Origin: Methanomicrobiales archaeon HGW-Methanomicrobiales-3
GTDB taxonomy: Archaea; Halobacteriota; Methanomicrobia; Methanomicrobiales; Methanospirillaceae
Assembly: GCA_002839605.1 (NCBI GenBank)
Contig: PGYK01000003.1
Span: 1-64,000, forward strand
Direction: 5' to 3'
Length of the DNA: 64,000 nucleotides
A model generated the notes under the pieces. The model had not been told where the DNA came from. It saw only the letters and a list, made by a program, of their open reading frames with translations, and did no database searches. Below are positions 36,061 through 45,275 of this stretch, one piece after another. The number at the start of each line of letters is the position of its first letter. Positions within the stretch are counted from its first letter, which is position 1. The position numbers were made by a program, and so were the translations under genes.

Positions 36061-38484
36061 ATGACGGATCCGGATCACGAATTCCGGAAGAAGCTGCTTG
36101 CCACGTTCCGGGAGGAAGCGGACGAGCACTTAACCGAGATCACCGGGGATCTGCTCGCAATTGAGAAGGCAGATCCCAAAGATGCAGCGGAGCATATCGA
36201 GCGGGCCTACCGGAAAACCCACAGCCTCAAGGGGGCCGCCCGGGCAGTGCAGATGCGGGAGATCGAGAGCATCTGCCAGAACATCGAGACGGTCTTCTCG
36301 GCCATGAAAAAAGGGCAGTACATGCCGGATGCGGAAGCGTTCGATCTCTTCCATGAAGCCATCAGGGTTGTGAGGAACCTTATGGGTGACGGGGAACCGG
36401 CCGGGGGGTCCGCAGGCGAGATCACCCGCAGGATCCGCATGATTGGGGTGGACGCAAAACCGGTCAGCGGGATACCATCCCGCGATACCGCACAAAAGCC
36501 GGCGGTCCCCACTCCCGCTCCCCGTGAGAGCGTGTCCTGTGCGCCGTATCAGGAGCAGGAGGGGTACGTTTTGGCGATGACTGCCAAAAACCTGCCCGGG
36601 GGCACTGCCGCCATACCGGGAAGCGATCCCGCGGTCGGATTTTCCCTGCCGGGAGGAGGTTTCCCGCAACAGGCCATCAAAGACACAAGGACCGTCCGGG
36701 TTGCCGCAGACAAACTGGACCGGCTCATCACGGGTTCGGACAACCTGCTCTCAACCCGGCTGTTCATTGCCCACCGGCTTCAGGAACTCGAGGAGATGAC
36801 CACACGGTTTGGCATCTGGCGCTGGAACCACACGCTGGTCTCAAACGATCTCCATCATCTCAGGGAGACCTCGTTTGGCAAGCAGCGCACGGAACTGCCA
36901 CCGGATCTTGTCCTGCCACTCCAGCGGATCGTGGAGTTTTTGGAATACAACCGGGAATTTGTTGCAGCACTCCAGCACGATCTTGGCGCCCACATTCACG
37001 AGACCGAGGTCGACCAGTCGGCGCTCGAAGCGAGCACCAAGACGATCTCCGACCTGATCCATGATGCGGTCCTGCTGCCCATTGCAACCGTGCTGGTGCC
37101 TTTCAACGGGCTGGTGCGGGATTATTCACGCAAGACCGGCAAGCAGGTGGACCTGGTACTTGAAGGCGGGGAGATCGAGATGGACCGGCGTATTCTTGAG
37201 GCACTCAAGGATTCCATCATGCACCTGATCCATAACAGTATCGACCACGGGATCGAATACCCGGACATCCGTGCCAAAAAAAACAAACCGGAACGCGGGA
37301 CCGTGCGGATCCGCATCGTTCCGCTCTCCGGCAGCAAAGTCAATATCGAGATCTCCGATGACGGGGCCGGTATTGATCCTGCCGGGATCCGCAGGGCTGC
37401 GCGGGAACGGGGTTTTATCACCGAAAAAGAAGAGGCGGATCTCTCCGACAGCCAGATCCTCTGGTTTGTCTTTAAGTCGGGATTGTCCACAAGCCCCATC
37501 ATCACCGATCTCTCGGGCCGGGGCCTTGGTCTTGCCATTGTCGAGGATGCTGCAACCCGTCTTGGCGGGAACGTCTCCATTGCATCGGAAATGAACACCG
37601 GCACCACCATCCGCATCACGGTACCGGTCCGGCTTGCCACGCTCAGGGGCGTGGTAGTCCGATCGGCCAACCAGCGGTTCGTGCTCCCCATGCAGCAGGT
37701 CAAACAGGTGATGCGGGTTGGGACCGATGCCATCGTGTCCGAAGGTGAACACCAGTCGCTCCTCTTCGAGGGCGAAATGATCAGGACGATCCGGCTTTCC
37801 GATGCGCTCGGGATCCTCTCAACCCCTTCATCGGACGAGAGGAGGACGCACGTGCCGGTCATCATCCTTGCGTATGGTGCCGGCCAGATTGCCTGCATGG
37901 TTGACGAGGTGGAACAGGTGCAGGAGATCGTTATCAGGCCGCTGGGAAGCCAGCTGCGGCGGGTAAAACGGATCACCGGGGCGGTCTTACTGGGCGACGG
38001 TTCGCTTGCGCTGGTCCTCGATCCCCTGGAACTGATCCAGAAGTCCCTCACGGGCACACCCATAACTCCCAAAAAGGTCATCGGCCGGCTCAAGGAGAAG
38101 AACGTGCTGGTGGTCGAGGATTCGGTTACGTCCCGCACCCTTCTCCAGACCCTGATCGAGCGGGCAGGCTATCATGTCCAGACCGCAAACGACGGCATCG
38201 AGGCATTCGCAATCCTTAAACAGGACCAGATCGATATTGTTGTCTCGGATATCGATATGCCCCGTATGAACGGCTTCACCCTCACGGAGAAGATACGCGC
38301 TGACGAGCGCCTGTCCCACCTCCCGGTCGTGTTAGTCACCTCGCTTGATTCACCGGAGGACCAGAAGCACGGTCTTGCCGTCGGGGCGGACGCGTATATC
38401 GTGAAGAGCAGTTTTGAACGCCATGGAATCCTGGATGTCATTGCAACGCTGCTTGCAGGACACAGGAAAAAAGAGGCGTCCTGA
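36061..38484 (+). CDS. CheA-type histidine kinase with C-terminal receiver
   Basis: An 807-residue hybrid kinase. N-terminal Hpt domain with the phosphoacceptor His54 (RKTHSLKGAARAV), a variable linker (about 120-215), dimerisation helices, ATPase (HLIHNSIDHGIE, DDGAGID, GRGLGLAIV), a CheW-like domain (about 535-665) and a receiver (about 680-805) with VVEDSVTSRTL and the acceptor Asp in VSDIDMPRMNG. The whole set of CheA parts is intact, and the receiver replaces a separate CheY or acts as a phosphate sink. Twelve bases separate it from the receptor gene, so they are cotranscribed. Confidence 0.94.
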   Translation: MTDPDHEFRKKLLATFREEADEHLTEITGDLLAIEKADPKDAAEHIERAYRKTHSLKGAARAVQMREIESICQNIETVFSAMKKGQYMPDAEAFDLFHEAIRVVRNLMGDGEPAGGSAGEITRRIRMIGVDAKPVSGIPSRDTAQKPAVPTPAPRESVSCAPYQEQEGYVLAMTAKNLPGGTAAIPGSDPAVGFSLPGGGFPQQAIKDTRTVRVAADKLDRLITGSDNLLSTRLFIAHRLQELEEMTTRFGIWRWNHTLVSNDLHHLRETSFGKQRTELPPDLVLPLQRIVEFLEYNREFVAALQHDLGAHIHETEVDQSALEASTKTISDLIHDAVLLPIATVLVPFNGLVRDYSRKTGKQVDLVLEGGEIEMDRRILEALKDSIMHLIHNSIDHGIEYPDIRAKKNKPERGTVRIRIVPLSGSKVNIEISDDGAGIDPAGIRRAARERGFITEKEEADLSDSQILWFVFKSGLSTSPIITDLSGRGLGLAIVEDAATRLGGNVSIASEMNTGTTIRITVPVRLATLRGVVVRSANQRFVLPMQQVKQVMRVGTDAIVSEGEHQSLLFEGEMIRTIRLSDALGILSTPSSDERRTHVPVIILAYGAGQIACMVDEVEQVQEIVIRPLGSQLRRVKRITGAVLLGDGSLALVLDPLELIQKSLTGTPITPKKVIGRLKEKNVLVVEDSVTSRTLLQTLIERAGYHVQTANDGIEAFAILKQDQIDIVVSDIDMPRMNGFTLTEKIRADERLSHLPVVLVTSLDSPEDQKHGLAVGADAYIVKSSFERHGILDVIATLLAGHRKKEAS

Positions 38485-39791
38485 TGCCGGAGAACGCGAT
38501 CCCTGCCGGCACAATCCTTGTTGTGGAAGACAGCCGGACGCAGGCAGAATACCTTGGCCATATCTTAAAGAAAGGTGGGTTTTCCTACATCCTTGCAGAG
38601 AACGGGAAAGCCGCGCTCGCGATGGCGGCACAGGAGAAGCCCGCCATCGTCCTTTCCGACATCCTGATGCCGGAGATGGACGGGTACGAGCTCTGCAGGA
38701 CCATCCGGCAGAACCCGGATCTTGCAGATATCCCGGTCATCATGGTCACCCAGCTCTTCGATCCCGCCGATGTTCTCAAAGGCCTTGAAGCCGGGGCCGA
38801 CAATTTCATCATCAAACCCTTTGACCAGGAGACCGTTTTTTTGCGGATCTCAGAAGCCCTCCATGGCAGGAGCAGGGGCGAAAACGGGCAGGCTGCGCCC
38901 GTCATGGAAGTGGTTTTTTCCGGCCACCGGTATGCCATCCATGCGAGCAAACTCCAGATACTCACCATCCTGCTCTCCACCTATGATCTGGCGATCCGGA
39001 AGAACGCCGACCTGCACGAAGCGCAGGAGCGCCTGCTCACAATGAACGAGCAGCTCCAGCAGATGGTCGAGGAGTTGCAGGTGGCAAACGAAGATCTCCA
39101 GCTGGAGAACACCACCCGGGAACGCGTTGAGCGCGATCTCGCGCAAGCGAACAAGAAACTCCAGCTCATGACCAGCATCACGCGCCACGATCTCGTCAAC
39201 CAGCTCACCGTCCTGCAGGGGTACCTGGAGCTTGCCGATATGCTCGAAAAAACCGATCCTGAAAAAGCGGGAGAGTATCTCAGAAAGAGCATCGCCGTTG
39301 TTCAGAAGACTACCGGCACCATCCAGTTCACCAGCGAGTACCAGAAGATCGGGGTTGCGAGCCCCGTGTGGCACAATGTTACTGCCTGTATCGATACCGC
39401 ACAGCGGTATGCAACGCTGGGTTCCATACGGCTCGTAAACGAGATCCCGGCAGGCGCAGAGATCTATGCCGACCCCTTGATCGAGAAGGTCATCTTCAAC
39501 TTAATCGACAATGCCATCCGGTACGCCTCAACCCTCTCAACCATCCGGTTCTGGTTCCGGATGGAGGAGAGCAGCCCCATCATCGTCTGCGAGGACGATG
39601 GTGTCGGGGTTCCGTACGATACCAAGGAACGGATCTTCACGTACGCGTATGGCACCAATACCGGCATGGGCCTCTTCCTTGTCCGCGAGATCCTCTCCAT
39701 CACCGATATCACCATCAGCGAGACCGGCATCCCTGGAAAAGGGGCACGGTTCGAGATCCGCCTTCCCCCGGAAGGGTACCGGGTTGCCTGA
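38484..39791 (+). CDS. receiver-histidine kinase
   Basis: A 435-residue protein starting at an ATG that overlaps the stop of the CheA gene (TGATG). Receiver domain (about 8-125; VVEDSRTQAEYLG, acceptor Asp in LSDILMPEMDG, KPFD at the end), a long coiled coil (about 165-220), the phosphoacceptor site SITRHDLVNQLTVLQGYLELA, where His is followed by Asp, and an ATPase with IFNLIDNAIRYA, DDGVGVP and TGMGLFLVRE. It could take phosphate from the CheA hybrid and pass it on, or be a separate output arm of the same receptor. Confidence 0.92.
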   Translation: MPENAIPAGTILVVEDSRTQAEYLGHILKKGGFSYILAENGKAALAMAAQEKPAIVLSDILMPEMDGYELCRTIRQNPDLADIPVIMVTQLFDPADVLKGLEAGADNFIIKPFDQETVFLRISEALHGRSRGENGQAAPVMEVVFSGHRYAIHASKLQILTILLSTYDLAIRKNADLHEAQERLLTMNEQLQQMVEELQVANEDLQLENTTRERVERDLAQANKKLQLMTSITRHDLVNQLTVLQGYLELADMLEKTDPEKAGEYLRKSIAVVQKTTGTIQFTSEYQKIGVASPVWHNVTACIDTAQRYATLGSIRLVNEIPAGAEIYADPLIEKVIFNLIDNAIRYASTLSTIRFWFRMEESSPIIVCEDDGVGVPYDTKERIFTYAYGTNTGMGLFLVREILSITDITISETGIPGKGARFEIRLPPEGYRVA

Positions 39792-39864
39792 AGCGGGATC
39801 CGGGTACCCGGGCCCGGATCCCGACCAGTACTTCTTAAAGTTTCGTGATAATCATTCACGTGCT

Positions 39865-40494
39865 ATGCGCATCCGCGACCTGATCCTGCCGGAAGACCGG
39901 ATCTTTCTTGTCCTCTTTTTAGAGATGGCAGATCTGATTGCACAAGCCTCATCAACGCTTGACGAGATCACGCACGAGCTGCCGGAAGGAACTGAAAAGG
40001 CCCACAAGGTGCGGCAGCTCGAGCATCACGGGGACGAGATCACCCGGAGGATCTTCGAGCACCTCGACGAGTCGCTCATCACCCCGCTCGAACCCGAGGA
40101 GATTGCCCGCCTTGCCCCGGTGCTTGATGATGTTCTCGACCGGCTCGACTGGGTTACCCACCAGGTCTGCAATTACGGGATCCCCGAAACCAACGATGTC
40201 TTAAAGGAATACTCGTACCTCATCATGCTCGCAACAACGGAGATCTCGCATGCGGTCACCATTCTTTCGACCCTGAAAAGCCTCAATGAAGTCAGGGGCC
40301 ATGCACAGGAGATCAGCCGGCTCTACAACCTCTCGACCGAACTCCTCTCGCGGGCGATCCTTGAACTATTCAAGACAAAAGACCTCCTGCTGATCATCAA
40401 GCTCAAGGATATTTACGAGGGGATGGCAAAGGTGATGGAGAAATGCAATGATGTCGGCCATGCCCTTGAAGACATAGCCAAGGCACACGCATGA
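39865..40494 (+). CDS. DUF47 (PhoU-like) phosphate transport accessory protein, copy 1
   Basis: A 209-residue all-helical DUF47/PhoU-related protein: MRIRDLILPEDRIFLVLF, QLEHHGDEITRRIFEHLDESLITPLEPEEIARLA-type acidic motifs, and a C-terminal LKDIYEGMAKVMEKCNDVGHALEDI. The pattern E-x-x-D/D-E in the helix (HHGDEITRR) matches metal-binding residues of PhoU. The stop overlaps the start of the PiT gene (ATGA), so the two are translationally coupled. Family role: partner or regulator of PiT phosphate transporters. TTCTTAAAG lies about 30 bp upstream as a possible TATA box. Confidence 0.9.
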   Translation: MRIRDLILPEDRIFLVLFLEMADLIAQASSTLDEITHELPEGTEKAHKVRQLEHHGDEITRRIFEHLDESLITPLEPEEIARLAPVLDDVLDRLDWVTHQVCNYGIPETNDVLKEYSYLIMLATTEISHAVTILSTLKSLNEVRGHAQEISRLYNLSTELLSRAILELFKTKDLLLIIKLKDIYEGMAKVMEKCNDVGHALEDIAKAHA

Positions 40495-41694
40495 TCGGAT
40501 TCGAACCCCTCATCCTGTTCGGTATCATCCTTGCCCTTGGCTTAAACTTCGTCAATGGCCTCAATGACGCGTCGCACTCGATTGCCACCGTGGTTGCAAC
40601 AAAAGCCCTCTCTCCGGCAAAAGCGGTATTTTTTACCGCGCTGTGCAATCTTATCGGACCGTTCCTGTTCACGACCGCGGTTGCCGCAACCATCGGGACG
40701 GCGATTGTCGCCAGTGACGGGCTGACGCCCCTCTCGATCGTGGTTGCCATGGGTGCAGCCATCATCCTTGTCTTTGTTGCAACCCGGTCCGGCATCCCGA
40801 TCTCGAGCAGCCATGCCATGGTCGGGGGCCTGCTCGGTGCCGGGGTAGCCGTTATCGGGCTGTCCGCAATCATCCTCCCCTCATTAACCAGCGTGATGGA
40901 GGTTGCCCTGTACGGTATTACGGGTGCCCTGCTGGGTGCAGTGGCACTTGGCCTTTTTACCGCATCGTTTCATGAGGACACCCGGTTCGGGGCACTGCTG
41001 GGGGCGCTCTGCGGGGCATCGCTTGTCATTCCGGTGATGATGGTTCTCGGGCGCATCCAGATCGGGGGGCTTCCTGCCATCGTCCTCTTCATCTTCATCT
41101 CACCGGTCCTCGGGATGGTCGGTGCGTTCGTCTTCGATGTCCTCATCTCGCATCTCTTCGGCCATTCGCGGCGGAACCGGATGCGGAGGATCTTCCAGCC
41201 GCTGCATGTTCTGGCCTGCCTCGTGCAGGCAACAGCCCACGGGGCCAATGACGGCCAGCACGCGGTGGGTGTTATCACGGCCCTGCTGGTTGCGTCAGGC
41301 ATGCTGCTCTCGTTCGAGGTTCCCGGCTGGGTTGTCCTCACCTCGGCCCTTGCCATCGGTCTTGGCACCTGTTTTGGCGGCTGGCAGGTGGTGGACAAGA
41401 TGGCAAAAGAGATTACAAAGATCCGGCCGTACCAGGGATTCTGTGCAGCAACGGCAAGCAGCGCCATCCTTGTTGCCGTGACGCACGCAGGAATCCCGGT
41501 TCTCCTCAACCCATGCCATCAACGGGGCGATCATCGGCGTGGGTGCAACCCGGGGGAAGAATGCGGTGCGGTGGAAGGTTGTACGCGAGATGCTGACTGC
41601 GTGGATCATCACCATCCCGCTTGCCGTTGTTGTGGCGTATGCCATGTATTTCATTGTCGGGCTTTTTGTCTCCCTGCTGCCGGCGTGGGGATAA
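40491..41694 (+). CDS. PiT-family inorganic phosphate transporter, copy 1, frameshifted near the C-terminus
   Basis: A phosphate permease with 10 or more membrane helices and both family signatures: NFVNGLNDASHSIATVVATKAL at the N-terminus and ATAHGANDGQHAVGV later. Near 41502 one extra base breaks the frame inside the motif GIPVSSTHAINGA. Skipping it restores S-S-T-H-A-I-N-G-A-I-I-G and a normal end at 41694 (about 400 residues). As read, the frame runs to 41723 with a Cys/His-rich tail that does not resemble any PiT. The intact remainder points to a sequencing error or a recent mutation. Same-strand partner of the overlapping DUF47 gene. Confidence 0.88.
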
Positions 41695-41752
41695 ATGCCC
41701 ACAATATTTCGCTATATTTTTAACATCTACCGGCGATACTAGGGTGTTTGTT

Positions 41753-42382
41753 ATGGGTCTTCGCGAGTTGTTAATACCGCAGGATAAGGTTTTTTTTGAC
41801 CTGTTTGAGAAACAGGCAGGGATTGCAAAGGAGGCTGCGTGGCAGCTGGTTGCCCTCACCGAGGATTTTACCAATGTCAAGGAGAAGCGCCATGCAATCG
41901 AGAAACTGGAGCACAAGGGCGATCTTCTCACCCACGATATCTACAACCAGCTCAATACCACGTTCATCACCCCGCTGGATCCTGAGGAGATCTCGAGGCT
42001 CGCTTCATCGCTTGACGATGTGCTGGACTTCATTGACGGGGCAACCGAGAAGATGTTCTATTACGGGATCGGGGCTCCGGACGTGCACATGGTGGAACTG
42101 GCAAAACTGATCCATCTCTCAACCACGGAGCTTGAGGGTGCGGTGAAAGGAATCCGGTCCATCAAGGACCCCCGTTACATTGAGGAGCGCTGTATCGAGG
42201 TGAACCGGCTCGAGAACCTGGCCGACGATGTTCTTGCCCAGGCTGTGACGGAACTCTTTAAGACTACCGACGCCATTGCCATCATCAAGCTCAAGGACAT
42301 CTACGAGCACCTTGAGACCGCAACCGACCGGTGCGAGGATGTGGCAAACGTGCTCTCGGATATCGCAATCCGCCACTCATGA
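41753..42382 (+). CDS. DUF47 (PhoU-like) phosphate transport accessory protein, copy 2
   Basis: A 209-residue paralogue of the copy 1 protein, same length and motifs (IEKLEHKGDLLTHDIYNQLNTTFITPLDPEEISRLASSLDDVLDFIDG as separate conserved pieces; LKDIYEHLETATDRCEDVANVLSDIAI). GCTATATTTTTAA lies about 40 bp before the ATG as a likely promoter, so the second pair has its own transcription. It is followed by the second PiT gene after 31 bp. Confidence 0.9.
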   Translation: MGLRELLIPQDKVFFDLFEKQAGIAKEAAWQLVALTEDFTNVKEKRHAIEKLEHKGDLLTHDIYNQLNTTFITPLDPEEISRLASSLDDVLDFIDGATEKMFYYGIGAPDVHMVELAKLIHLSTTELEGAVKGIRSIKDPRYIEERCIEVNRLENLADDVLAQAVTELFKTTDAIAIIKLKDIYEHLETATDRCEDVANVLSDIAIRHS

Positions 42383-42413
42383 GACCGCAGCAGATGAGCC
42401 CTGAGAGGACGCC

Positions 42414-43445
42414 ATGATCGAAGCATCCGTGGAACTGGTCATCGCCATCATCGTGATTGCGTTAATCTTTGACTTTACCAACGGGTTCCACGATGCGGCA
42501 AACTCGATTGCCACCGTGGTCTCGACAAAGGTCCTCTCGCCACGGAACGCGGTTCTCATGGCCGCGGCTTTTAACTTTGTTGCGGCATTCGGCTTCGGGG
42601 TCGCGGTCGCAAGCACCATCAGCAAGATCATCGAGCTCAAGGTCGTCCCGGCCGGGATCATCCCCTACATCATCCTCTCCGCCCTCACCGGGGCCATCAC
42701 CTGGAACCTGATCACGTGGATCTCGGGGCTGCCCACCTCCTCGTCCCATGCCCTGATCGGCGGGCTTGCGGGTGCGGGGCTCTCCGCTGCCGGGATGGCG
42801 GCCATCAAGTGGACCACGGTCGAGGTTGTCGCCCTCTTCATGGTCGTCTCGCCCTTGATCGGCCTTGCCTGCGGGTTTCTCTTTATGGCAGTCATCCTGC
42901 GGCTCACCCAGCACGCCAACAAGCAGTCGGCCGAGACCTACTTCAAACGGCTCCAGCTCTGTTCGGCTGCCGCGTACAGTTTCAGCCACGGGACCAACGA
43001 TGCCCAGAAGACGATGGGGATCATCCTGCCGCTCCTCTTCTCCATCGGGTATTACGGCGCTAATGCCGACCCGAACCACCTGACGGTGCCGCTGTGGGTG
43101 ATCCTCGCAGCGTACGGGGCTATCTCTCTTGGAACCCTCTCGGGCGGCTGGCGGATCGTCAAGACGATGGGGTACAAGATCACCAAGCTGCGTCCGGTGC
43201 ACGGGTTTGCTGCCGAGACGGCCGGGGCTTCGACCATCATCGGCGCCTCCCTTCTTGGGATCCCGGTCAGCACCACGCATGTCATCTGCTCTTCCATCAT
43301 GGGCGTGGGGACGACCATGGGGACGAGCACGGTGAAATGGGGGGTTGCCCGGACGATCGCGTGGGCATGGATCCTCACCATTCCCATCAGCGCCCTCATC
43401 GGGTTTACCGCGTTTGCGGTGATCCGGGTGATCATCGGGTACTGA
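42414..43445 (+). CDS. PiT-family inorganic phosphate transporter, copy 2
   Basis: An intact 343-residue PiT transporter with about 10 membrane helices. The two inverted signatures are visible: FTNGFHDAANSIATVVSTKVL and SFSHGTNDAQKTMGI, with GLPTSSSHALIGG and GIPVSTTHVICSS as further matches. GAGAGGACG precedes the ATG. Transport is expected to be driven by cations (H+ or Na+). Being complete, this copy may carry phosphate uptake while copy 1 is disturbed. A B-type repeat and other repeats follow the gene. Confidence 0.94.
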   Translation: MIEASVELVIAIIVIALIFDFTNGFHDAANSIATVVSTKVLSPRNAVLMAAAFNFVAAFGFGVAVASTISKIIELKVVPAGIIPYIILSALTGAITWNLITWISGLPTSSSHALIGGLAGAGLSAAGMAAIKWTTVEVVALFMVVSPLIGLACGFLFMAVILRLTQHANKQSAETYFKRLQLCSAAAYSFSHGTNDAQKTMGIILPLLFSIGYYGANADPNHLTVPLWVILAAYGAISLGTLSGGWRIVKTMGYKITKLRPVHGFAAETAGASTIIGASLLGIPVSTTHVICSSIMGVGTTMGTSTVKWGVARTIAWAWILTIPISALIGFTAFAVIRVIIGY

Positions 43446-43537
43446 TCAAATGGTTGCCGGCCGGGGTGGATTCTTTTTTCCCCTGCCGGGTTTTTACCGG
43501 CCCGCGATTGCCGTCCGCCTCTGCCGTATCGTTGAAA

Positions 43538-44036
43538 CGGTTCATGTCCTGTTTCAATGAGCATGGGCCGGCAGGGTTCTCACCCGTGTGATGAAAACCG
43601 GATGATTCGCGGTAGAAACGGGCATGAATTGGTAAGGTTCATGCCAGTTTCTTCAGAACACTTTTTTTAGGGAAACATCCATGAACGCCTGTTCCTCCAC
43701 ATTTCCCATGAAAAACGAGTGTTCTTAACAACAAATGATGGGGGTTGAGACCCCCATGCCCCCAAGGGGATAACTGCCGCCGCCCCGAAGGGCGCCCCGC
43801 GGCGGCCTCAATTCGGTTTATTCCATGGAAATCGCCCAACTGGGTTCCTCAAAATGAGAATCCTGTATGGAAACCATAAAGGGCACAATCGCATCCGCAG
43901 CCCGACCATTGTGCGACGCTCTAGGGCCTCCCCGCCCCCATAAGGAGCGCAAGGATACGGGCGAGGACGGTTATTTCCCTGGTATTTTCAGACTCCGGGT
44001 GTGAACCTCCGTTCCTCCACGTTTCACCAGAGACAG
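43538..44036. repeat. intergenic cluster of dispersed repeats (B, B, A, E, B)
   Basis: The 0.75-kb gap after the second PiT gene has no gene. It contains a B element (43538-43600), a partial B element (43610-43650), an A element in reverse (43675-43820, with ATGATGGGGGTTGAGACCC), an E element (43878-43965, with CCCGACCATTGTGCG and AAGGAGCGCAAGGATACGGG) and a reversed B element (43985-44036). Confidence 0.7.
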
Positions 44037-44205
44037 GGAACCGGCACGTGCTATCGTTCTGCCGCACGACACCCATTCCGCGCGCCATATTCCGGCCGGG
44101 CAAAAGTATGCGGTAAAATAAAAGATCGGCTATCCGGGGATCTTCCGTCGTGAAGTGCGACCAACGAGTATTTAATTGACCATCTCATTGTTTGTAGTAA
44201 TCACC

Positions 44206-44481
44206 ATGCTCTGCGAACTCAACACCCCTTTGACCTTACGGATGATGGCACTCGGCCGGCCGCTGTATGAAGCGGAGCGGATCGCGACCATTGTCACGGT
44301 CTGGGTGGTGCTGCTCTGTGCGATGATGGGATATTCCGTCTCCATGGATCGCGTGCCGCAGCCGTTCCGGATCGGAAGGTCCAGTCCGGCGCCGGGCACC
44401 GCTGCCGCGGGCATGCGTGGGATTTTCCCGGCCATTGCCGGGACCGCGGGCATACGGGCCCGTACTCTTCTGACCCGATAG
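44206..44481 (+). CDS. small hypothetical protein with one membrane helix
   Basis: A 91-residue ORF from the ATG at 44206, with TATTTAAT (44169-44176) about 33 bp upstream. One hydrophobic helix (about 22-42; IVTVWVVLLCAMMGY) is preceded by LGRPLYEAERIAT. The C-terminal half is glycine/alanine/arginine-rich. I do not recognise it. The promoter and helix argue for a real gene, the composition of the tail against. Confidence 0.38.
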   Translation: MLCELNTPLTLRMMALGRPLYEAERIATIVTVWVVLLCAMMGYSVSMDRVPQPFRIGRSSPAPGTAAAGMRGIFPAIAGTAGIRARTLLTR

Positions 44482-44621
44482 GTGCCGGGCGGGACCGGCG
44501 GTATCTGCTTTTTGTTAAGCGGATGCTGTACGACCGGGGCCCGGCAGTATCGCGAGTGTACGAGCGGAGCGGATGCTTCTGCCGGTAACGCGAGAGGAAC
44601 AGGATTAAAACAAAAGAAGTG

Positions 44622-44999
44622 ATGCCTATACCACCAGAAAAACATAGCCGGGATGCACAATGCCCGGCAGGAACAAAGAAGACGGTACCGGACGTGACAA
44701 AACCCGATTCGGGCAGACCTGCCCGCGAAGTTGATCGCGTCACGGCACTGCGTGGGCCGGAGCTTCCGGCACCACGGATGACCGAAAAGATCCGGAGAAA
44801 ACTCTCAGAACGGCTCTTTATCCAGGACTCGGACCTGCCGTACGCGGAACTTGAGGAGTCGCTGCGAAAGATGGTTCTTGCGGTTGCCGAGCGGCAGGAC
44901 CGGCTCGCGGAGGGACTGCTCATCAAGCTCAACGATATCGAGTACCGGCTTGATGACCTGGAATGTGGCCGGCACCCGGACGATGCGGGGGGATCGTGA
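44622..44999 (+). CDS. hypothetical protein with coiled-coil C-terminus
   Basis: About 125 residues from the ATG at 44622 (a GTG directly before is possible). The first 45 residues look disordered and rich in proline and charge; then comes a helical part with the segments MTEKIRRKLSERLF, LPYAELEESLRKMVLAVAERQD and IKLNDIEYRLDDLE, likely a coiled coil. No known family. It overlaps the next gene by one base (TGATG) and so belongs to a small same-strand set up to 45683. Such sets of short, arginine-rich, high-GC genes are typical of accessory regions. Confidence 0.55.
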   Translation: MPIPPEKHSRDAQCPAGTKKTVPDVTKPDSGRPAREVDRVTALRGPELPAPRMTEKIRRKLSERLFIQDSDLPYAELEESLRKMVLAVAERQDRLAEGLLIKLNDIEYRLDDLECGRHPDDAGGS

Positions 45000-45235
45000 T
45001 GCCCCGGCGCCCGACCGAACATGACGGCAATGTGCCGCTCTGGCTCATCCCGGCCGTGATCCTCCAGTGGATCAAACGAGTCGGCGAGGATCTCGAATGG
45101 GTCCGGATCCGCCGGACCGCCCACCACTACTACACGGTGAGCGTCCGGATCCGGTCCGTGAAGCGCGAGTTCAGCCAACGGGCCGCGGCGGCCATCGCCC
45201 GCCCGGCGGTTTTACCGGGAGGGAATGCCGTATGA
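44999..45235 (+). CDS. hypothetical protein, 78 residues
   Basis: The ATG at 44999 overlaps the preceding stop codon (GTGATG). The protein MPRRPTEHDGNVPLWLIPAVILQWIKRVGEDLEWVRIRRTAHH is followed by an arginine-rich stretch. A short hydrophobic patch (LWLIPAVILQW) with charged helix behind it suggests membrane or protein binding. Family not recognised. Confidence 0.5.
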   Translation: MPRRPTEHDGNVPLWLIPAVILQWIKRVGEDLEWVRIRRTAHHYYTVSVRIRSVKREFSQRAAAAIARPAVLPGGNAV

Positions 45236-45275
45236 GCGGGAGAGGAACTGCTGCAGGCCGAAGGGCAGGTGCTGC

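Noticed and set aside
42462-43280. Minus-strand frame of 272 codons
   Set aside because: Antisense to the intact second PiT gene; Gly/Arg/Asp-rich reading without family likeness.
44294-45178. A 294-codon minus-strand frame
   Set aside because: It is serine- and arginine-rich and lies opposite three plus-strand genes with coupled starts; typical antisense shadow of high-GC DNA.
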